Assembly: GCF_036323735.1 (NCBI RefSeq)
Contig: NC_086022.1
Span: forward strand, 67,718,702-67,782,701
Length of the DNA: 64,000 nt
Reading direction: 5' to 3'
Source of the DNA: Rattus norvegicus
Taxonomy: Eukaryota > Chordata > Mammalia > Rodentia > Muridae
Below, piece after piece: positions 21,944-36,186 of this stretch. The notes under the pieces are model-generated. The model did not search any database. It had not been told where the DNA came from and worked only from the letters and a program-made list of their open reading frames with translations. The stretch's first letter is position 1, and every line of letters begins with the position of its first letter. Made by a program: the position numbers and the translations under genes.

Positions 21944-22961
21944 ACCAGCTGGGAGAAAGAACATCCAGGATGATTCAGGATTGGGAGCACCTTGGCCAGA
22001 ATTCATACAATTCCTCCCTGATATATTAGGTGGAAAATGAGCTCTATAGTTTATCAACCTTGCCTTTCAGGTAGAAGGAACACAAGGTGCTCCCTGGGCC
22101 CCTGCTGAACCCCAGGATATTTTTCGGGTGAAAAGCACACATTTACTTTGAGAGACTACATACATGGCAGACACAAAGGTGCTCCTGATTCTGGCCAACC
22201 AGCCTATCTCAACTCAGCTCAAGCCAAGACCCACAGGAAGCACCTGCCATACAGAGGCTCACTGGTAGCTCTGTCGTCTTCCTCATCGGTGCCATTAGAT
22301 GAGCAAGCAGAGGGTCAATAGAGACGTTCACACAGAGGTAGAAGATGGCTCATCAGTCCTTCTGCCCTTGTAAAGGACCCAAGTTTGGTTCCCAGAACTG
22401 CGCTAGGCACCTCACAATCGCCAGTGACTCCAGCTTCAGGGGGTCCATGAGCCTGTGTTCACATGCCCATACCCACACCCAAACGCACATGCACACAGAC
22501 ACATGATTTAAAATATTTTTTAAAGAGGAAACTCACATGTGATTGAAGAGGCTGAGGATAACACCGAAGATCATATGAACGATTCCCAGGATGACCGACA
22601 TCTTCATCTTGTAGGAGTTTAAAAATGTGAGTTTGTTTGAAGCCAGGTTCCAAATCTGGGTAAGAAACATGACAAGAAAGACATGAGGAAGAACTGGGGA
22701 GGCCTGTAGGAGTTGGGGCTACAGCCCAGAAAGCAGCTACACAGAGCTGCTCTGGGGGCGACATGACACTGGGCTCAGACAGGGACCTGTGAGGCTAAAT
22801 AAACCATTTCCTCTCCAAGTTGTTTGTGGTCATGGTGTTTATCGAGGCAACGGGAAGTAAACTAAAACACAACCTGAACTCTATCCTTGAAACCCATGTA
22901 AAGGAAGAAGAAGAGAACCAACAAAGTCATCTACCTCCTCCTATAGGCCTCCCCTCATAAA

Positions 22962-23016
<55 letters not shown>

Positions 23017-26000
23017 GTTTACCTGGTGCTGAATGGAAAGATATTCTGAAATGCTATGGAGAGTCTCAAACTTGCCTCATTCTAACCACCTGCAAAGTGT
23101 TGGCCCACGAATGGATCTCAACTCCTTGAGTTCATGGAATAGTTCACGTGGCAAAGCATTTCCCAGAACCTTCTTAAGTCATTCCTACAATCAGTTGTCA
23201 AAATCACTGTGGAGATACGGTTCCTGCCTTTCACCAGACCTGGCACATATTCCAGCCCTGAACAAGGACATAGAGTAGGCAGGGGCTAGTTGGGATCTTA
23301 CTCTGGTTAGCTAATGGTCCCAGCACTGACCTTCTTCCTCGCCACGGAAAGCTCACTAACCCCGTGGTTTGCATTCCCGTCCTTGTTCACACCCTCGACC
23401 TCACAAGAAACTCAAACACATCCTGTGTGTCATCTTAAAAGAAATGCACACAGCCTTCTCTCGTCCATCACAAACAACTTCCTAGTCCCAAATGCTTTCC
23501 TTCCTAGGGGCTGTATCCACTACTTTTCTGTTGCTGCAATGAAACGCCATGACCAAGGAGGCTTATAGAGAGAAGTGTTTATTCTGACGTATGGTTCTGG
23601 AGGGATAGGAGTCCATCATGGCAGAAAAGCAAGGTGGCATGAAGGTAGAAACAGGACGCTGAGAACTCATACCCTGAACCACAAGCATGAAGCAGAGAGA
23701 AGTTTTTCATCTCAACCCCCCCCCCCCCCCGTGATATAGTTCCTCCAGCCAGGCTACACCACCTTCACCTCTCCAAACAGCACCACCAACTAAGGACCAA
23801 GTATTCAGATGCCTGAGACTATGGGGGACATTCTCATCCAAAACAGCACAAGCTAGACACAGCTTTAATACATAGTTGTCTTGCCCATTCCCACTGTGTG
23901 CACACACTCACATACACATGCCCACACACAAACATGCTGATGGAAGTTACATACAGCTTGGGGTCTCTTTGCAATATTCCAAGCAGCTGCCAGACAGCCG
24001 CCAAGAGACCAGTCGGATGGAGGGAGAGGAGACTGCAGTGACTAACACTAGAAGAATCTCTTCTGTTCTTGGCCCAGCTACCTGGCATCTAGGCTATCCC
24101 AGACTTACCCTTTGACCTTGAGTAACCCATTTCTGTAACACCAATCACCGAGATGAGGATACGATCTTTAACTATAGATCTAGCCAATCAGATACACTAT
24201 AAATGCTAACAGCATATATGCTATCCGGCATATATCAAGCCCTTTAGATGAACTGATATCATTTAATTCCAACAAAGACTCCTAGATACAAATATTCCAG
24301 TTATAGAGGTAAACTTACAGAGAATTTATCATAATTTCAGGAAGAAGCAAGTTTCCAATGTACCTTGGAAGAAAGTCATGTCAGCCACTAGTATGTATCA
24401 CGTTTATGACTAGATTGACACATCCACTAAGCAGTCTCAGGGCCCTGGCTGGTGTACCCATTCTACAGGTAACAGAAGAGGCACAGAGATCCATTTACTC
24501 AAAATCACAAAGCCAATGAGTGGAGAAACCAAGGCTCAGACACAGGGAGCTGGATTCCGGAGCACAGATTCTTAACCACTGTGTCCCCTCTGTGGAGAGT
24601 GGCTCAGAGACAGAGCACGCGCTCCCATGCACAAGACCCAGGGCTCGGTGAACAAGGAAACTTGAAAACACCTTAAAGCTGCTCTGCTACAATGAAGGCA
24701 CTTTATGACCCAGCTCACAGGAAGATGCTTAACACGTGAATGAATGTGTTGAGGAGCCTTATATGACGTAATAAAGTTCCTCCATCACTCTCTGGCTCCA
24801 ACAGAGAGAGAAATGTAAGAACCACAGCAGCCAGACCCGCTGCTGTCTGTAATGTTTTATATTTTGTGGATTTTAAATTATACCTTTATAATTTTAGGGC
24901 AAGAATTTGGGGTTCTGATTTGTTTTGTTTTTGTGGTGCTGGAGATAGAACCCAGGGCCTCAGTCGAGCAAGCTCTAAACTACCAGTTTCCCCCTTTATT
25001 TTTGAGCATCCCACCTCTCTCCAACCCTGCCCATCTTTTTCTTCCCTTTCAAAATTGTAGTCAAGGGGCAAAATTGCATGAAGGATAGGAACGCAGGATG
25101 AGTAGGCTGGGTTTTTTTCCTTCATCTTCTTTTTTTTTTTTTTTTTTGGTTCTTTTTTTCCGGAGCTGGGGACCGAACCCAGGGCCTTGCGCTTCCTAGG
25201 CAAGCGCTCTACCACTGAGCTAAGTCCCCAACCCCTTCCTTCATCTTCTTAAAGTTACTTTTCTGTTAGTTGAGAGGCTGGGAAGATGGCTCAGGGGTTA
25301 AGAGCACTGGCTGCTGGCCTGTGTAGCTAACAGTCAATGTAACTGGTTTCAATGGTGTCTTCACATGAATGTTTCAATAGACTTTGCTCTCCGTCACACT
25401 CCACCTGTGTCTTCCCCGGTGCACACCAGGTCCCCCCTCTCCCTGATTCTCCCAAAACCGTCCTCATGTCTGCCTATATGTCACCCAGATGCTTCCACTA
25501 CCATTTGTCCTGCTTAGGGTTGGTTTGTCTGTTTGCTTTTGTCAACTTGACACAAACTGAAGCCACTAGGGAAAAGAGGACATCAACTGATAAAATGCCA
25601 CCAGATTGGCCAGTTGAAATTTTCCTGATTAATGATTATGTCTGAGAATCCAGCCCGCTGTGGGCGTACGAGCTGGGGCAGGTGGTCCTAATGGTGTAAG
25701 AGGTGTGGCTGAACCAGCCATGAAGAACAAGCCAATACAGCATTGCTCCATGGCTCCTGCTTCAGTTCCTGCTTCCGGGCTCCTGCCTGACTTCCGTCAA
25801 TGGCGCACTGTGATGTGGAAGAGTGAGCCAATTTAACCTTTTCCAGTCCAAGTTGCTTTCGGTCATGGTGTTTTATCATAGCGATAGAAAGCAAGGTAAG
25901 ATACCCCTCCCTCCCAACCCACTTAGGAGCTTTTGTTCTTTTCACGATTCCCCTTCTAGTCCTGTCCCTCCACGCCCACAACCACATCACACTTTAAATC

Positions 26001-27699
26001 TAGGTTCTACAGAAGAGAAAGCAAGCAGCATTCATCTGTCTACAGCAGGCTGGTTTAGCCTGACGCAGTAGCTTCTAGTTTCATCCATTTTCCTGCAAAT
26101 GTCATGATTTCATTTTTCTTTAAAGCCAAATGAAATGCCCCTTGTGTAATGTGCCCCTTGCTGAGTCTGGGGAGCAGAACTGGACAGATGGGGTTCACTG
26201 ACAGTTGGGTGTGAGCTGTGCAGGAAGAGGAGGTAAAACAATGGGATTCAAAGCGAAGGAAAATCACCGGACCCTGACAGCTTCCCCTCGCCATCTTCAT
26301 GGCCATGACATCCTGACCAATGAGAAAGCCTTCCTCTATGCAAAGATAACACATGGAGCTGGAGAGGAGTGGCCAAGAGCACATCTGGCTTAAACCACAT
26401 GCAACTCTAGCTCCAGGAGATCTGATGCCTCTGTCTTGTTAGGGCACCTGCACTCATGTAGGCAATCTCGTGTGCACACACGCACACGCATGAACCTGGG
26501 CACATATACACAGACACACAGAATCAAAAAATAAATAAATAATAAAAAGAAGATCTTTACAAAATATCAGCCACTCATGTTTGTCTTTCACACTTTGCAG
26601 TTTACAAACTGACTTTCAAGGGTTTTACCTGTTTTGGTGAAACTTAGAATGCAGCCGGGACTGAGCAGTGCGTCTGAAGATTCCCATGCCCTGCCTTCTG
26701 CTTTGATTGGGGTGAGGAGAAGAGAACTCAGGGAAACTGGAGGAGAGGACGAGCATAAGGGGAGCGACTGAGAGGGACCGGAGAGAGGGACCGGAGAGCC
26801 ACTGTCAGGCCAGCTGCTGAAGCTGAAACTAGCCTCAGGCTGTTCCACACAGAGCTGAGAATGACATTAATCAAGTCTACGGGACTCATGATTGATCAGG
26901 GGCACAACACTGACACCTGGTGGCAGATGCACTGGCTTTATCTGAAAGAACCTGGGTATCCATTCATAACTCAGGGGGTTTTTTTTTTTGGTTTTTTGTT
27001 TTTTTTGGTTTTTTGTTTTTTGTTTTTTGTTTTCTCCTACTCAGAGATGTCATGGTGTAAAGGCTTTGGAAATTACCACATCTAGTTGACTGAGAGATAT
27101 AACAAACGAATAAGTGAAAAAATGAAACCTATTTTTAAAATCCACAGGATCCTGGGGAGGCAGCTCAGTCTTGGTCTGTGAAGTGTTTACCACGCATGTA
27201 GGAGGATCCAGGTTTGATTTCAGAACTCATACAAACATGTGATGAGATAGTGTGTGCTTTCAGTCCAAAGCAGGCAAACATAGGAGCACCCCTGGCGCTC
27301 ACTAGCCAGCCGCCCTTGCTTATTTAGCAAGCCTCAGGTCTCAGTGAGAAACCTTGACTCAAAGTGCAGGGTAGGGGGGAGGGCGGCAATGGGGGGAGGA
27401 TGGGGAGGGGAACAGCCATAAAGAAGGGGAGGGGGAGGGATTTGGGGGATGTTTGCCTGGAAATTGGGAAAGGGAATAACACTCGAAATGTATATAAGAA
27501 ATACTCAAGTTAATTAAAAAAAAAAAGTGCAGGGTAGGCTGCTTCTAAAGATGGCGCCCAAGGTGAAGCCTTGGCCTATAGGAAAGCTAAAGCCATGCTT
27601 TACAGTGTAAAAGTAAGATGCTATCCACTTCGAGAAAACACCAAAGTAGGACACTTGATTAGGATATTAAGTAACTTAAATTTCTAGGCAACCAACCTG

Positions 27700-27738
<39 letters not shown>

Positions 27739-30700
27739 GAAAGAGACAGAGAGACAGACAGAGACAGGAGAACATGCATGTCTTCAGAGACTGTCCACCA
27801 CCTTCTTTTACCTTTTTTTTTTTTTTTTTTGGTTCTTTTTTTTTCGGAGCTGGGGACCGAACCCAGGGCCTTGCGCTTCCTAGGTAAGCGCTCTACCCCT
27901 GAGCTAAATCCCCAGCCCCTCTTTTACCTTTTTTGAGGCAGGACCTCTCTCTGGCCAAGCCCGTGATCCACCTGTCCCCACCTCCTGAGGGTTGGGATTC
28001 TAAGCACATACCATCATACCTAGATTTTGTTTTGTTTTATTCTTTGAGGCAGGATCTTGCTATATAACCAGGCTACCCTCAAATTTATATAAATCCTCCC
28101 ATTTCCATCTCTGAGTGTTGGGATTAAAGGCTTGCTCTGCCGGGCCCAGTCCATCTATGACTTTTGACATGAAAGCTTTGCAGACCAAACTCGGATCCTC
28201 ACACTTGTAGCACCAAGCACTTTGCCAGCTGAACTACCTCTCCAGGCTGCTCTTTAAAAGAGCAAGGGCTCTTTAAAAGCTTGTTGTTAGCCAGCAATGG
28301 AAGAGCTGCTGGAGAAGGAGGTGGGCAGGAAACTATATAGGAAGGAGAGTTCAAGGCGTGGTAGAATTCATCTGCTGGACACAGCTCTGCCTGTCGCACA
28401 ACCCCCTGAGTTTATCCCACCTCACCCCCTGTTTGATGCCCCTTCTTTACCTAGAGATCTCAACAACATGTCATCTATAACTGGCACTTCACCCTGGAGG
28501 GAATTCTTACCGGATCAATCCCAAATGGGTAGGGATTTCCAGAATACACTCCTGGGATGGCCGGATCCAGCTGCAAATACGGATTCTGTTCCACGACATG
28601 AGCACTAAGGAGACAGAGCAGAGAGACAAACATGACATAAAAACAGTCAGGTGCAGAAATACTATACTGACATCAGCCATGCGCGTGAATGCCAACCAAA
28701 GCCCAGATGCTGGCGAGGTGGCAATTTTGCTCACTCGATGGCTCCATATTTGGTCACAGAATAGCTAGTACGTATCAGGTACTACCCAGAGGCCTGAGGT
28801 TTCTGAAATTACCCTCTGGACCACACACATTCACAGTCCATTTCCAAAGAGCCATAGCTCTGACTGGAATGCAGTCAGGAAAACCAGAAACTGTAATAAG
28901 TCTGATGAAGTGGGGGCTGGGCTGAGGGGAACAGACAAAGGAGAGAAGTTAGGCAGAACCGAGGCATGAGGTCTTCCAGGGGACACCTAGGCCAGTCCTT
29001 AAGGACAGATGAGATTTTTACACATAGATCTTGTTACATATATGCACAGCTCATTAAGTGGATGCTGGAGCTCTGAAGTTAAGTCCCCATGTTGGTACAG
29101 CAAGTACTTTACCAGGTAACTAATGTCCCCAGCCCCTTCCCCCCTTTATTTTCCATGAGCCTCTATAGAAAGTCCAGGGAATATGTGTTTGAAATAAAGA
29201 AAAGAATGACCGCTGTGACAGAGTGCCCAGGAAAACTCTCTCTGCAGGCTGCATTACTATGCTGTGGTCCCAGACAGTGGCGTGGGACATCTGGAAGGTT
29301 ACTTGGGACACTAGTGTGTAGCCTTCCTTATTGGGCCATACACCCAACCCCAGGGATCACAGGCTTATTGTGGGTAGTCTCCAGATGAAAGACACAGTGT
29401 CAGAGGAAGCAGGCCCAGGACCCAGGCTCCGCTTGGTGACCTAACTCTCTAATGTTTCTCTGCCTCACTGAGAACAAGGCTCTGCTTTGCACTAGCTGGG
29501 CGTAAGGCTGACTACCTGTCCTCCCTGGCTCCAGGGTGTCTGAAGAGTCTGGAGCTGGGAAAGGAGACATTTGCAGGTACATTAAAGAAACACACCCCTA
29601 CCCATATCTGCAAGTTCATTCACACTACAGGGAAAATGAAATTTCATGTAGTTTTGGGGAATCATACAGATTTAATATAGTTCAAAGCTAAGTTCCTCTA
29701 GGTGTCTATTCAGAAGCCCCATCATTGTAAGGGTGGAGTACGAATACAGCCAGCCATCTAACTTCAGTTTTAGCCTTCATTTTTATCACATTGTCATTCT
29801 CTACGCCAAGGGCTTGGGCCTTCCAGAGAAACCAAATGAGATCTGTCAGAACCTCCACAACTCAAGCTAAAAACTGTCACCATCTAGCCTGGGGATGGAG
29901 TCAGTGGTGGTCCACTTGCTTGTACAGGGACCTGATTTCAGTCCGTTTACTAAAAACAAAACAAAACAAAACAAAATCCCTTCCATTCTCTCCGGAGAGC
30001 TCATTTAAGTGTTCCAGAAATGTCTAGCAAATAAATCCCCAAGAGAAAGTTCCCTAGAGTTAATCTCAGATGAAGCTGCTTGCCTTTGCTCTCCCATTCA
30101 TGTCCTCTACAGACTTGGTTTCCTCCAATAGGCTGGGCACAGTCAGGCACACCTTTCATCCCAGCACCTGGGAGACAGGTATCTCCAAATGTCAGAGGCC
30201 AGGGCTATACTGTGAGACCAAGTCTCAAAAACAGAAAGAAGGGAAGTAGAGAGGACAAGAGGGAATGGGGAGGAAGAGCAAGGGAGGGAAGGAGAGGGAA
30301 GAGGAGGAGAGGAAAGGGAAGAAAAAAAGGAAGGAAAGGAAGGAATGTTATAACACTCCCTTGAAAGGGGGAAGAAGAGGAGGAAAAAGAGGAGGAAGAG
30401 GAGAAAGAAGAGGAAGAAGAGAAGAGGCAGGACAGGAAGCAAGGCTGTAACTGCATTATTTCTGTCTCAGATTCTGAACCCCTCTCTCCCTAGATCCACA
30501 GCCCTGAAATGCCGCACTTCCAGTCTGATTAGCTGCTCAAACAGTTGTGGAAAGCACATGGGAGACACAGACTGTGGAGTTAGAGAGCTTCTAGTCTCCT
30601 CCTTCCATCCAGCCAGCTTCACACACCCTCTGTCAGCCATAAGCAATCCAGGATGCTGGCACTGCAAACTCATGGTCTTCTTGTTGCTCTTAATGCTGAA

Positions 30701-32609
30701 CTCGAGCTTTTCTGGGCAGCCTAGAAACATCCTGCTGCATGGGGCGGGGTGGGGTAGATCTGGGGCACTGAAAGCTGAGGGTCCGTATACTTCATCATCT
30801 GTGCCAGCCTTTTTAAAGCCAAGTCTTCACTCCTAAATCCCTGGCTAGCAAATCTCAACACTCGACAACCTCACCATCGTGGGTGTGGAGCCTTGCTTCC
30901 TCAGCTCCTCCTGGGGAGTTCGGCTTCTAACCCATATCATCTATTTTTACAAATGTGTCTGATGCATAGCACACCCTCCACAATGTACATTTAATTGAGC
31001 TGAAATCTGACAAGCTATCTCTCTACAACAACCAGTTCAGTAGCTGGGTTATCTATTTTTATCTATTGCATAAAATAGATAAAATAGATACTGGGGCTGG
31101 AGAGCTGGCCTAGCAGCACTCGCTGCTCTTGCAGAAGACCTGAATTCTATTCCCAGCAACCAAACGGCAGCTCAGAAAAGCTATCTTTAACTGCAATTCC
31201 AGGGGATCCAATGCCCTCTTCTGGCCTCTGCTGCGTGCACACACAATGCACATACGTACATGTAGGTGAAGCATTCATATGTGTAAAATGCTAATAAACA
31301 ATTTTTTAAAAACTGGATTACTGGGTGAGATCTCAGGGGCGGCTGCGATCAGAGCCATGAGCCATGGGGTCATTGCAAGCATGCCGTAGCAGGCTGTAAA
31401 CTTACTTCCACGTGCCGTTTCTGAACATAGGCTGGACACTCCAAGAGGAGCCAAAGATGTTAAAAGATTTGGAGAAACAGTCGTTGTAGATCAAGCCGGT
31501 GTAGATGGAGAAGATGCCCATGAGGAGGATCAGATAGCGCCCATTGAAGAAGATGTTCCACATCTGGCCCAGGAGAGAAGGGTGAGTGTCAGTGGGCTCT
31601 GAAGTGATGCAGGAGGTGAGAGAGACGTGGGATATGTCCAGCATCAGTAGTGTGGGGAGAGATGACATGACCAAGGCAGACATCATATCCCCACACACAT
31701 GAGCTTATGTATGTCAGTCAGAGAATCCCAGACCTTTATTCACTGTGCAAATAAAAACACGTAAGCCTCCTGTTCTCTCTTTCAGCAGAATGGATGGCTG
31801 TGCACGCCGAGGTCTCATCTACTAAGTAAACTGGCAGGCTGTGGGCCCCAGCACCTCCAAGAGATGGCCCTGAGCTGGGCCCTGCCGAATCATCGAATCA
31901 TTACATCATCAGGGCAGGTCTGTATGCCTTTGCTGTCTGCCATATCTGCTAAGGAAAGCAGCAGCTTCCTGGGATGCTGGATGTGGGTATCATTCATTCT
32001 AAGAACTGACGACAAGACAGGTTGCCATTTTAAAATGTCTTCCATAGAAAAGGACATCTGTCAAGCTTGTCACGGAAGACTGAATTGGTCACAAGACTGG
32101 CCTTGCTTATGATTAACTCACATTGACATCATGGCACTCTTTTAACCAATTCAGCATGTGTCAGAGGACTGCAGCCACTCTTACAGTCTGGAACATAGCT
32201 AAGGGCGTGGGTCCACTCTGCCATAACTGACTGGCAGATAAACTCTGACCTACACAGGCATCCACGGGTGTTCACAATGCCGTGGAGGGGACCATGCAAA
32301 GGCAGTGAGAAGTGAGGTCCCAATACCCAGGACTCCTTGGGGTTTCTTAAAGGTTTCTGCCATGAACAAAATATTCATGGTATTTTAAGGCAGGTTTTAA
32401 AGGAAGCCACAAATAATGTGCAATTCTTGATGGCAATTTTTGAAAATTATATATTTTGTAAATAAGCACAAAGGCACAAAATGGAAATATTTTCAAAAGC
32501 ATTCATCAAGATCTTTATCTAGGTGGTTGGACTGCAATCTGACATAAGTTCAAACCAGGCTCTGTCTCAAAAGTAAATACATACATACACACACACATAC
32601 ATATATACA

Positions 32610-32643
<34 letters not shown>

Positions 32644-35600
32644 CATACATACATACTGCAAAAGTCAACGTCTCATAATGTCACAGACAAAAAGAAAAAG
32701 CAAGAAGAGTTTACTACAGCCAGAAACTCCACATTGTTTAAGAGTTTTATGATGACTTGGATTATTTTTACAAATATACGCTATTGCTTATAGTGACAAT
32801 CACATACACATTTTACAGTTATTTCTTATGTGTGTGTCTGTGTGAGCACAAGCCACACACATGTATGTACCTGAGGAGGTCAAAAGAGGGTGCTGAATCC
32901 CCTGGAGTGAGAGAGTGACAGGTGGTTGTGAGCCACCCAACATGGGTGCCGGGGACCACACTCAGCTCTACTACAGGGGCGGTTAGCACTCTTAACTGCT
33001 GAGAAGCCATCACTCTAGCCCCTCACACACACACACACACTTTGCTTCTGTCTTGTGTTTGTTCAAGACAGGGTCTCGCTATCTTGGTCTGGCTGTCCTG
33101 GAACTGACTATGTAGACTGGAGTAGCCCCGAAGAATTCACAGAGATCCTCCTACCTCTTCCTCTCAAGTGCTGAGATTATAGGCGTTAGCCACAGCGAAC
33201 TCCTGGAACACACATTTCAACATTTTCCCTCCAGGAAAACCTGCTGATCACCCACCTCATTGGTGCTCTTCTGAGCCAGCAAGTGTCTCTCATTTAGGAC
33301 CATCCACAGGGCGGCCATCAGCATCACCATCCCGTGACCACAGTCTCCAAACATCACAGCGAACAGGAAGGGGAAGGTGATGATAGTATAGGGGGCTGTA
33401 GGGGTGACAGTCACAGCAGCTGAGGCCCTGAATGGGTCCCTACCCCCAGCCAAGACTTCTCTAGGGAAGCCCCTCCCCTCCCCATCTGCGGGCAGGTTTA
33501 CACAAGCCTCCCTGATTGTCTTCCCTCCACCATCTCCATACAATCCTGGCTTGGCTCCATGTGCCTGAGCTAACCCGTGAACACAGTTCTCCTTTCTTGG
33601 TTTATGTCAGCACTAAGGCTTTTTTTTTCTTTTTTTCGGAGCTGGGAACCGAACCCAGGGCCTTGCGCTTCCTAGGCAAGCGCTCTACCACTGAGCTAAA
33701 TCCCCAACCCCACCAGCACTAAGTCTTATACAGCGACTGGAGCTTCTCAAGTCACAAAGTTAGATGACATTTGTGGTAGTTGATTTTTGACTGCTTGCTG
33801 AACTAGATTACTGATGAGAATGAGGTCCCGAGGGCTCTGATCTGGATCAATCCCTTAGTGGATTCCTTGGATGGTGGCGTTTGAGAGGGGTGAAAGGTAA
33901 AACAGGAGTCTCAGGCCTTGTCTGCTAAATAAGGGATTGGAAACTGGCAGGCTGTAGCCTGGGGCATCTCTAATGGACAGACAGTTCCTGAGTTGGCCTC
34001 CAATACCCTCCAAAATAGGTCAGATCTGTATTCATCTGATAGATCCATGTTTGGGGCTTGTGCTGGCCAGTTTCTGGGTGTTTCTTGTTTTGTTTTTGTT
34101 TTTTGTTTTTGATCAACTTGACCCAAGCTCAAGTTTCCATCAGTTTGACCCAAGCTAGAGTTTCCATCAGTTTGGCCAGTAGGCAAATCTTTGGGCATTT
34201 TCTCATCACTAAATGATGTGAGAAGGCCCAGCCTACTGGGAGCAATGCCACCCAGGTCAAGTGGCCCTGGGATGTACAAGAAAGTAAGCTGAGCAAGCCA
34301 CTAGGAGCAAGGCAGTAAGCAGCATCCCTCCATGGTCTCAGCTTCAGTTCTTGTCTCCAGACGCCTGCCTCAAGCTTTAGTCCTTCTTGATGAACTACAA
34401 TTATAAGCTAAAATAAACCTTTTCTTGCCCAAATTGCTTGTAGTCATGGTGTTTATCACAGCAACAGAAATCAAACTAAGGCAAGACTCTACCTTGCCCC
34501 AACCCCTTCCTACATCCCTTTTCTCAGCTCTCTCTTCTCCTTCTCAACATGCTCCTGCCACCATGATGCTCAGCTCAAGGGACCGATTGACCTTCGACTG
34601 AGCCCTTTGAAGCTGGGAGCTAAAATAAAATTTTCCTCCCTGTGGTGACCTGAAGGACTAATGTCCCCATAGGCTCAGGTATTTATACACGAGGTTCCTC
34701 AGTTGATGGCACTGTATCAGAAGATTCTGGAACCTTTAGGAGGTGGAGCCTTGATGAAAGGAGGTATCACTGAGGCATGGGCTTTAGGTTTTATAGCTTT
34801 GTCCCACTTCCTGTTCTCTTTCTATTTCCTGCATGCAGATGAAAGTGTGATCCCCCCAGCTTCCTGGTCCTACTGCCATGCCTACCTACCATGCCTGTTG
34901 TGTACCATGCCACAGTGTACACTCCTTCTGGAACCAAGGAAAAAAAATAAACCCTTTCCTCCCTACATTTTTTTCTGTTAAGGCATTTTATCACAGCAAC
35001 AAGAAAGCACTAATATAATCCCATCTCCAGGAAGCTGTTTATAGCGGTATTTGGCCAGTGTTATAAAAGTGGCTAAAACAGGACTGAAAGCTTGTCTCAG
35101 ACTCCTATATTCTTTCCAATGTCATCTTTGGTCCGTCTCCACCACAGACAGAGCACCAACAGTTAGCCACAGGCTCGTGACCCCATGAGGCCCCTGCATT
35201 ACTGGACACAAGTTGGAGAAGACTCAAGCTATAGAACTGCTATGTTCTCTGTGTGGCTACAGACCATCTGGTCTACTGTCTCTATTTTACTAACCAGACC
35301 ACCATAACTGCACAGCAACAGGCACTGAGAATCTATTCTGCTGACCCAAAGTCCTGCGTATCCTGTTTTCCTCACACTATAACTTCTGGATTGAAAAGAT
35401 GCTAAAGGTTCCTGCCTGACTTGGAAATAGAAATGAAAGCTAGGGTTGGCAGCCATTTAAAAGAGCCAGGTGTGGTATGACACTCATGTAAGCCAGTGCA
35501 GACATGGAAATATGGGGATCATGAGTACAAAGCCACCCTGAGCTACATACAGGACCCTGACTCTAAACAAACACAGACTCAAGGACATGTAAAGACAAAA

Positions 35601-36125
35601 GCCAAATCTTTCATGAGTCAGAGTTTACAAAAGACAATACAGGAAATCAAACGAGTTGTTGAGTGTCACAGTGTAATTGGATTTACCTCCTGCATCTACT
35701 GAGAGGCACGCCTTAGTAATTCTCAGTTTCTTGCTATCCCATTGTACAAGGCATCAGATCCTTACCTGGGTTTATCTCTCGGTAGCTACCTACACCATAT
35801 GCATCGACAATGTTCTGGAAGCCAGCTGTAAATTTATTGGTCCTATTGAAGGTGGGAGGGTCTGTTTTAGTTTCCACTTCTGTCATGATGGGGACCATGG
35901 AGGAGCCACTGAGTTCCTGCAGAAAGAAAGGACATGTGACCAATGCACATGGAGGAGAGCTGGATGCTGGCACACAGATCTGGACATGAACTTGGGACAT
36001 CTCCTGACCTTCCAGAGAACTATGAAAGGGAAATGTGTCTCAATGCTTACCTAGTATCTCTTACATGAGAGAATCAGAAAGGCAACATCCATCCTGGTTC
36101 TCTGGCCATCTACCCCCCGACCCCA

Positions 36126-36186
<61 letters not shown>

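Larger units (their letters stand above)
19197..22536 (-). other. Atp6v0a4: Atp6v0a4 intron 14
   Basis: It contains a B2-like SINE (19602-19850), a MaLR-like LTR (20179-20857) with an internal TG/TC expansion, a reverse B1-like copy (about 21490-21660), a GGAGA/GA tract (21844-21942) and a B3 (about 22340-22529) that abuts the exon 14 donor. Confidence 0.8.
22656..28510 (-). other. Atp6v0a4: Atp6v0a4 intron 13
   Basis: The largest intron (5.9 kb). It holds a CA microsatellite (22962-23013), LTR-like repeats (about 22790-22865, 23518-23850, 25541-25902), two reverse ID elements, a B3-like SINE (26351-26550), a T-rich tract (26978-27032), a B4-like SINE interrupted by a truncated L1 (27141-27610), a GA tract (27703-27735) and a reverse B1-like copy (28040-28150). 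No additional exon was seen. Confidence 0.75.
28605..31405 (-). other. Atp6v0a4: Atp6v0a4 intron 12
   Basis: It contains a forward B1-like SINE (30128-30232), a purine-rich tract (30238-30430) and a forward B3 (31092-31312). No additional exon was recognised. Confidence 0.75.
31564..33255 (-). other. Atp6v0a4: Atp6v0a4 intron 11
   Basis: It contains a (CATA)n-type tract (32575-32656), a reverse B3-like SINE (32824-33022) and a reverse B1 (33050-33205). Confidence 0.75.
33396..35765 (-). other. Atp6v0a4: Atp6v0a4 intron 10
   Basis: It contains a reverse ID element (33619-33711), an LTR-like repeat (34111-34484) with an internal 27-bp duplication, a MaLR-like LTR (about 34641-35015) and a B1-like remnant (35460-35590). 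Confidence 0.75.

Noticed and set aside
27812..27918. tRNA-like sequence with internal A and B boxes
   Set aside because: It is an ID SINE (tRNA-Ala/BC1-derived) with a poly-A tail and target-site duplication, not a tRNA gene. The same applies to the copies at 15001, 25132, 33619 and 40822.
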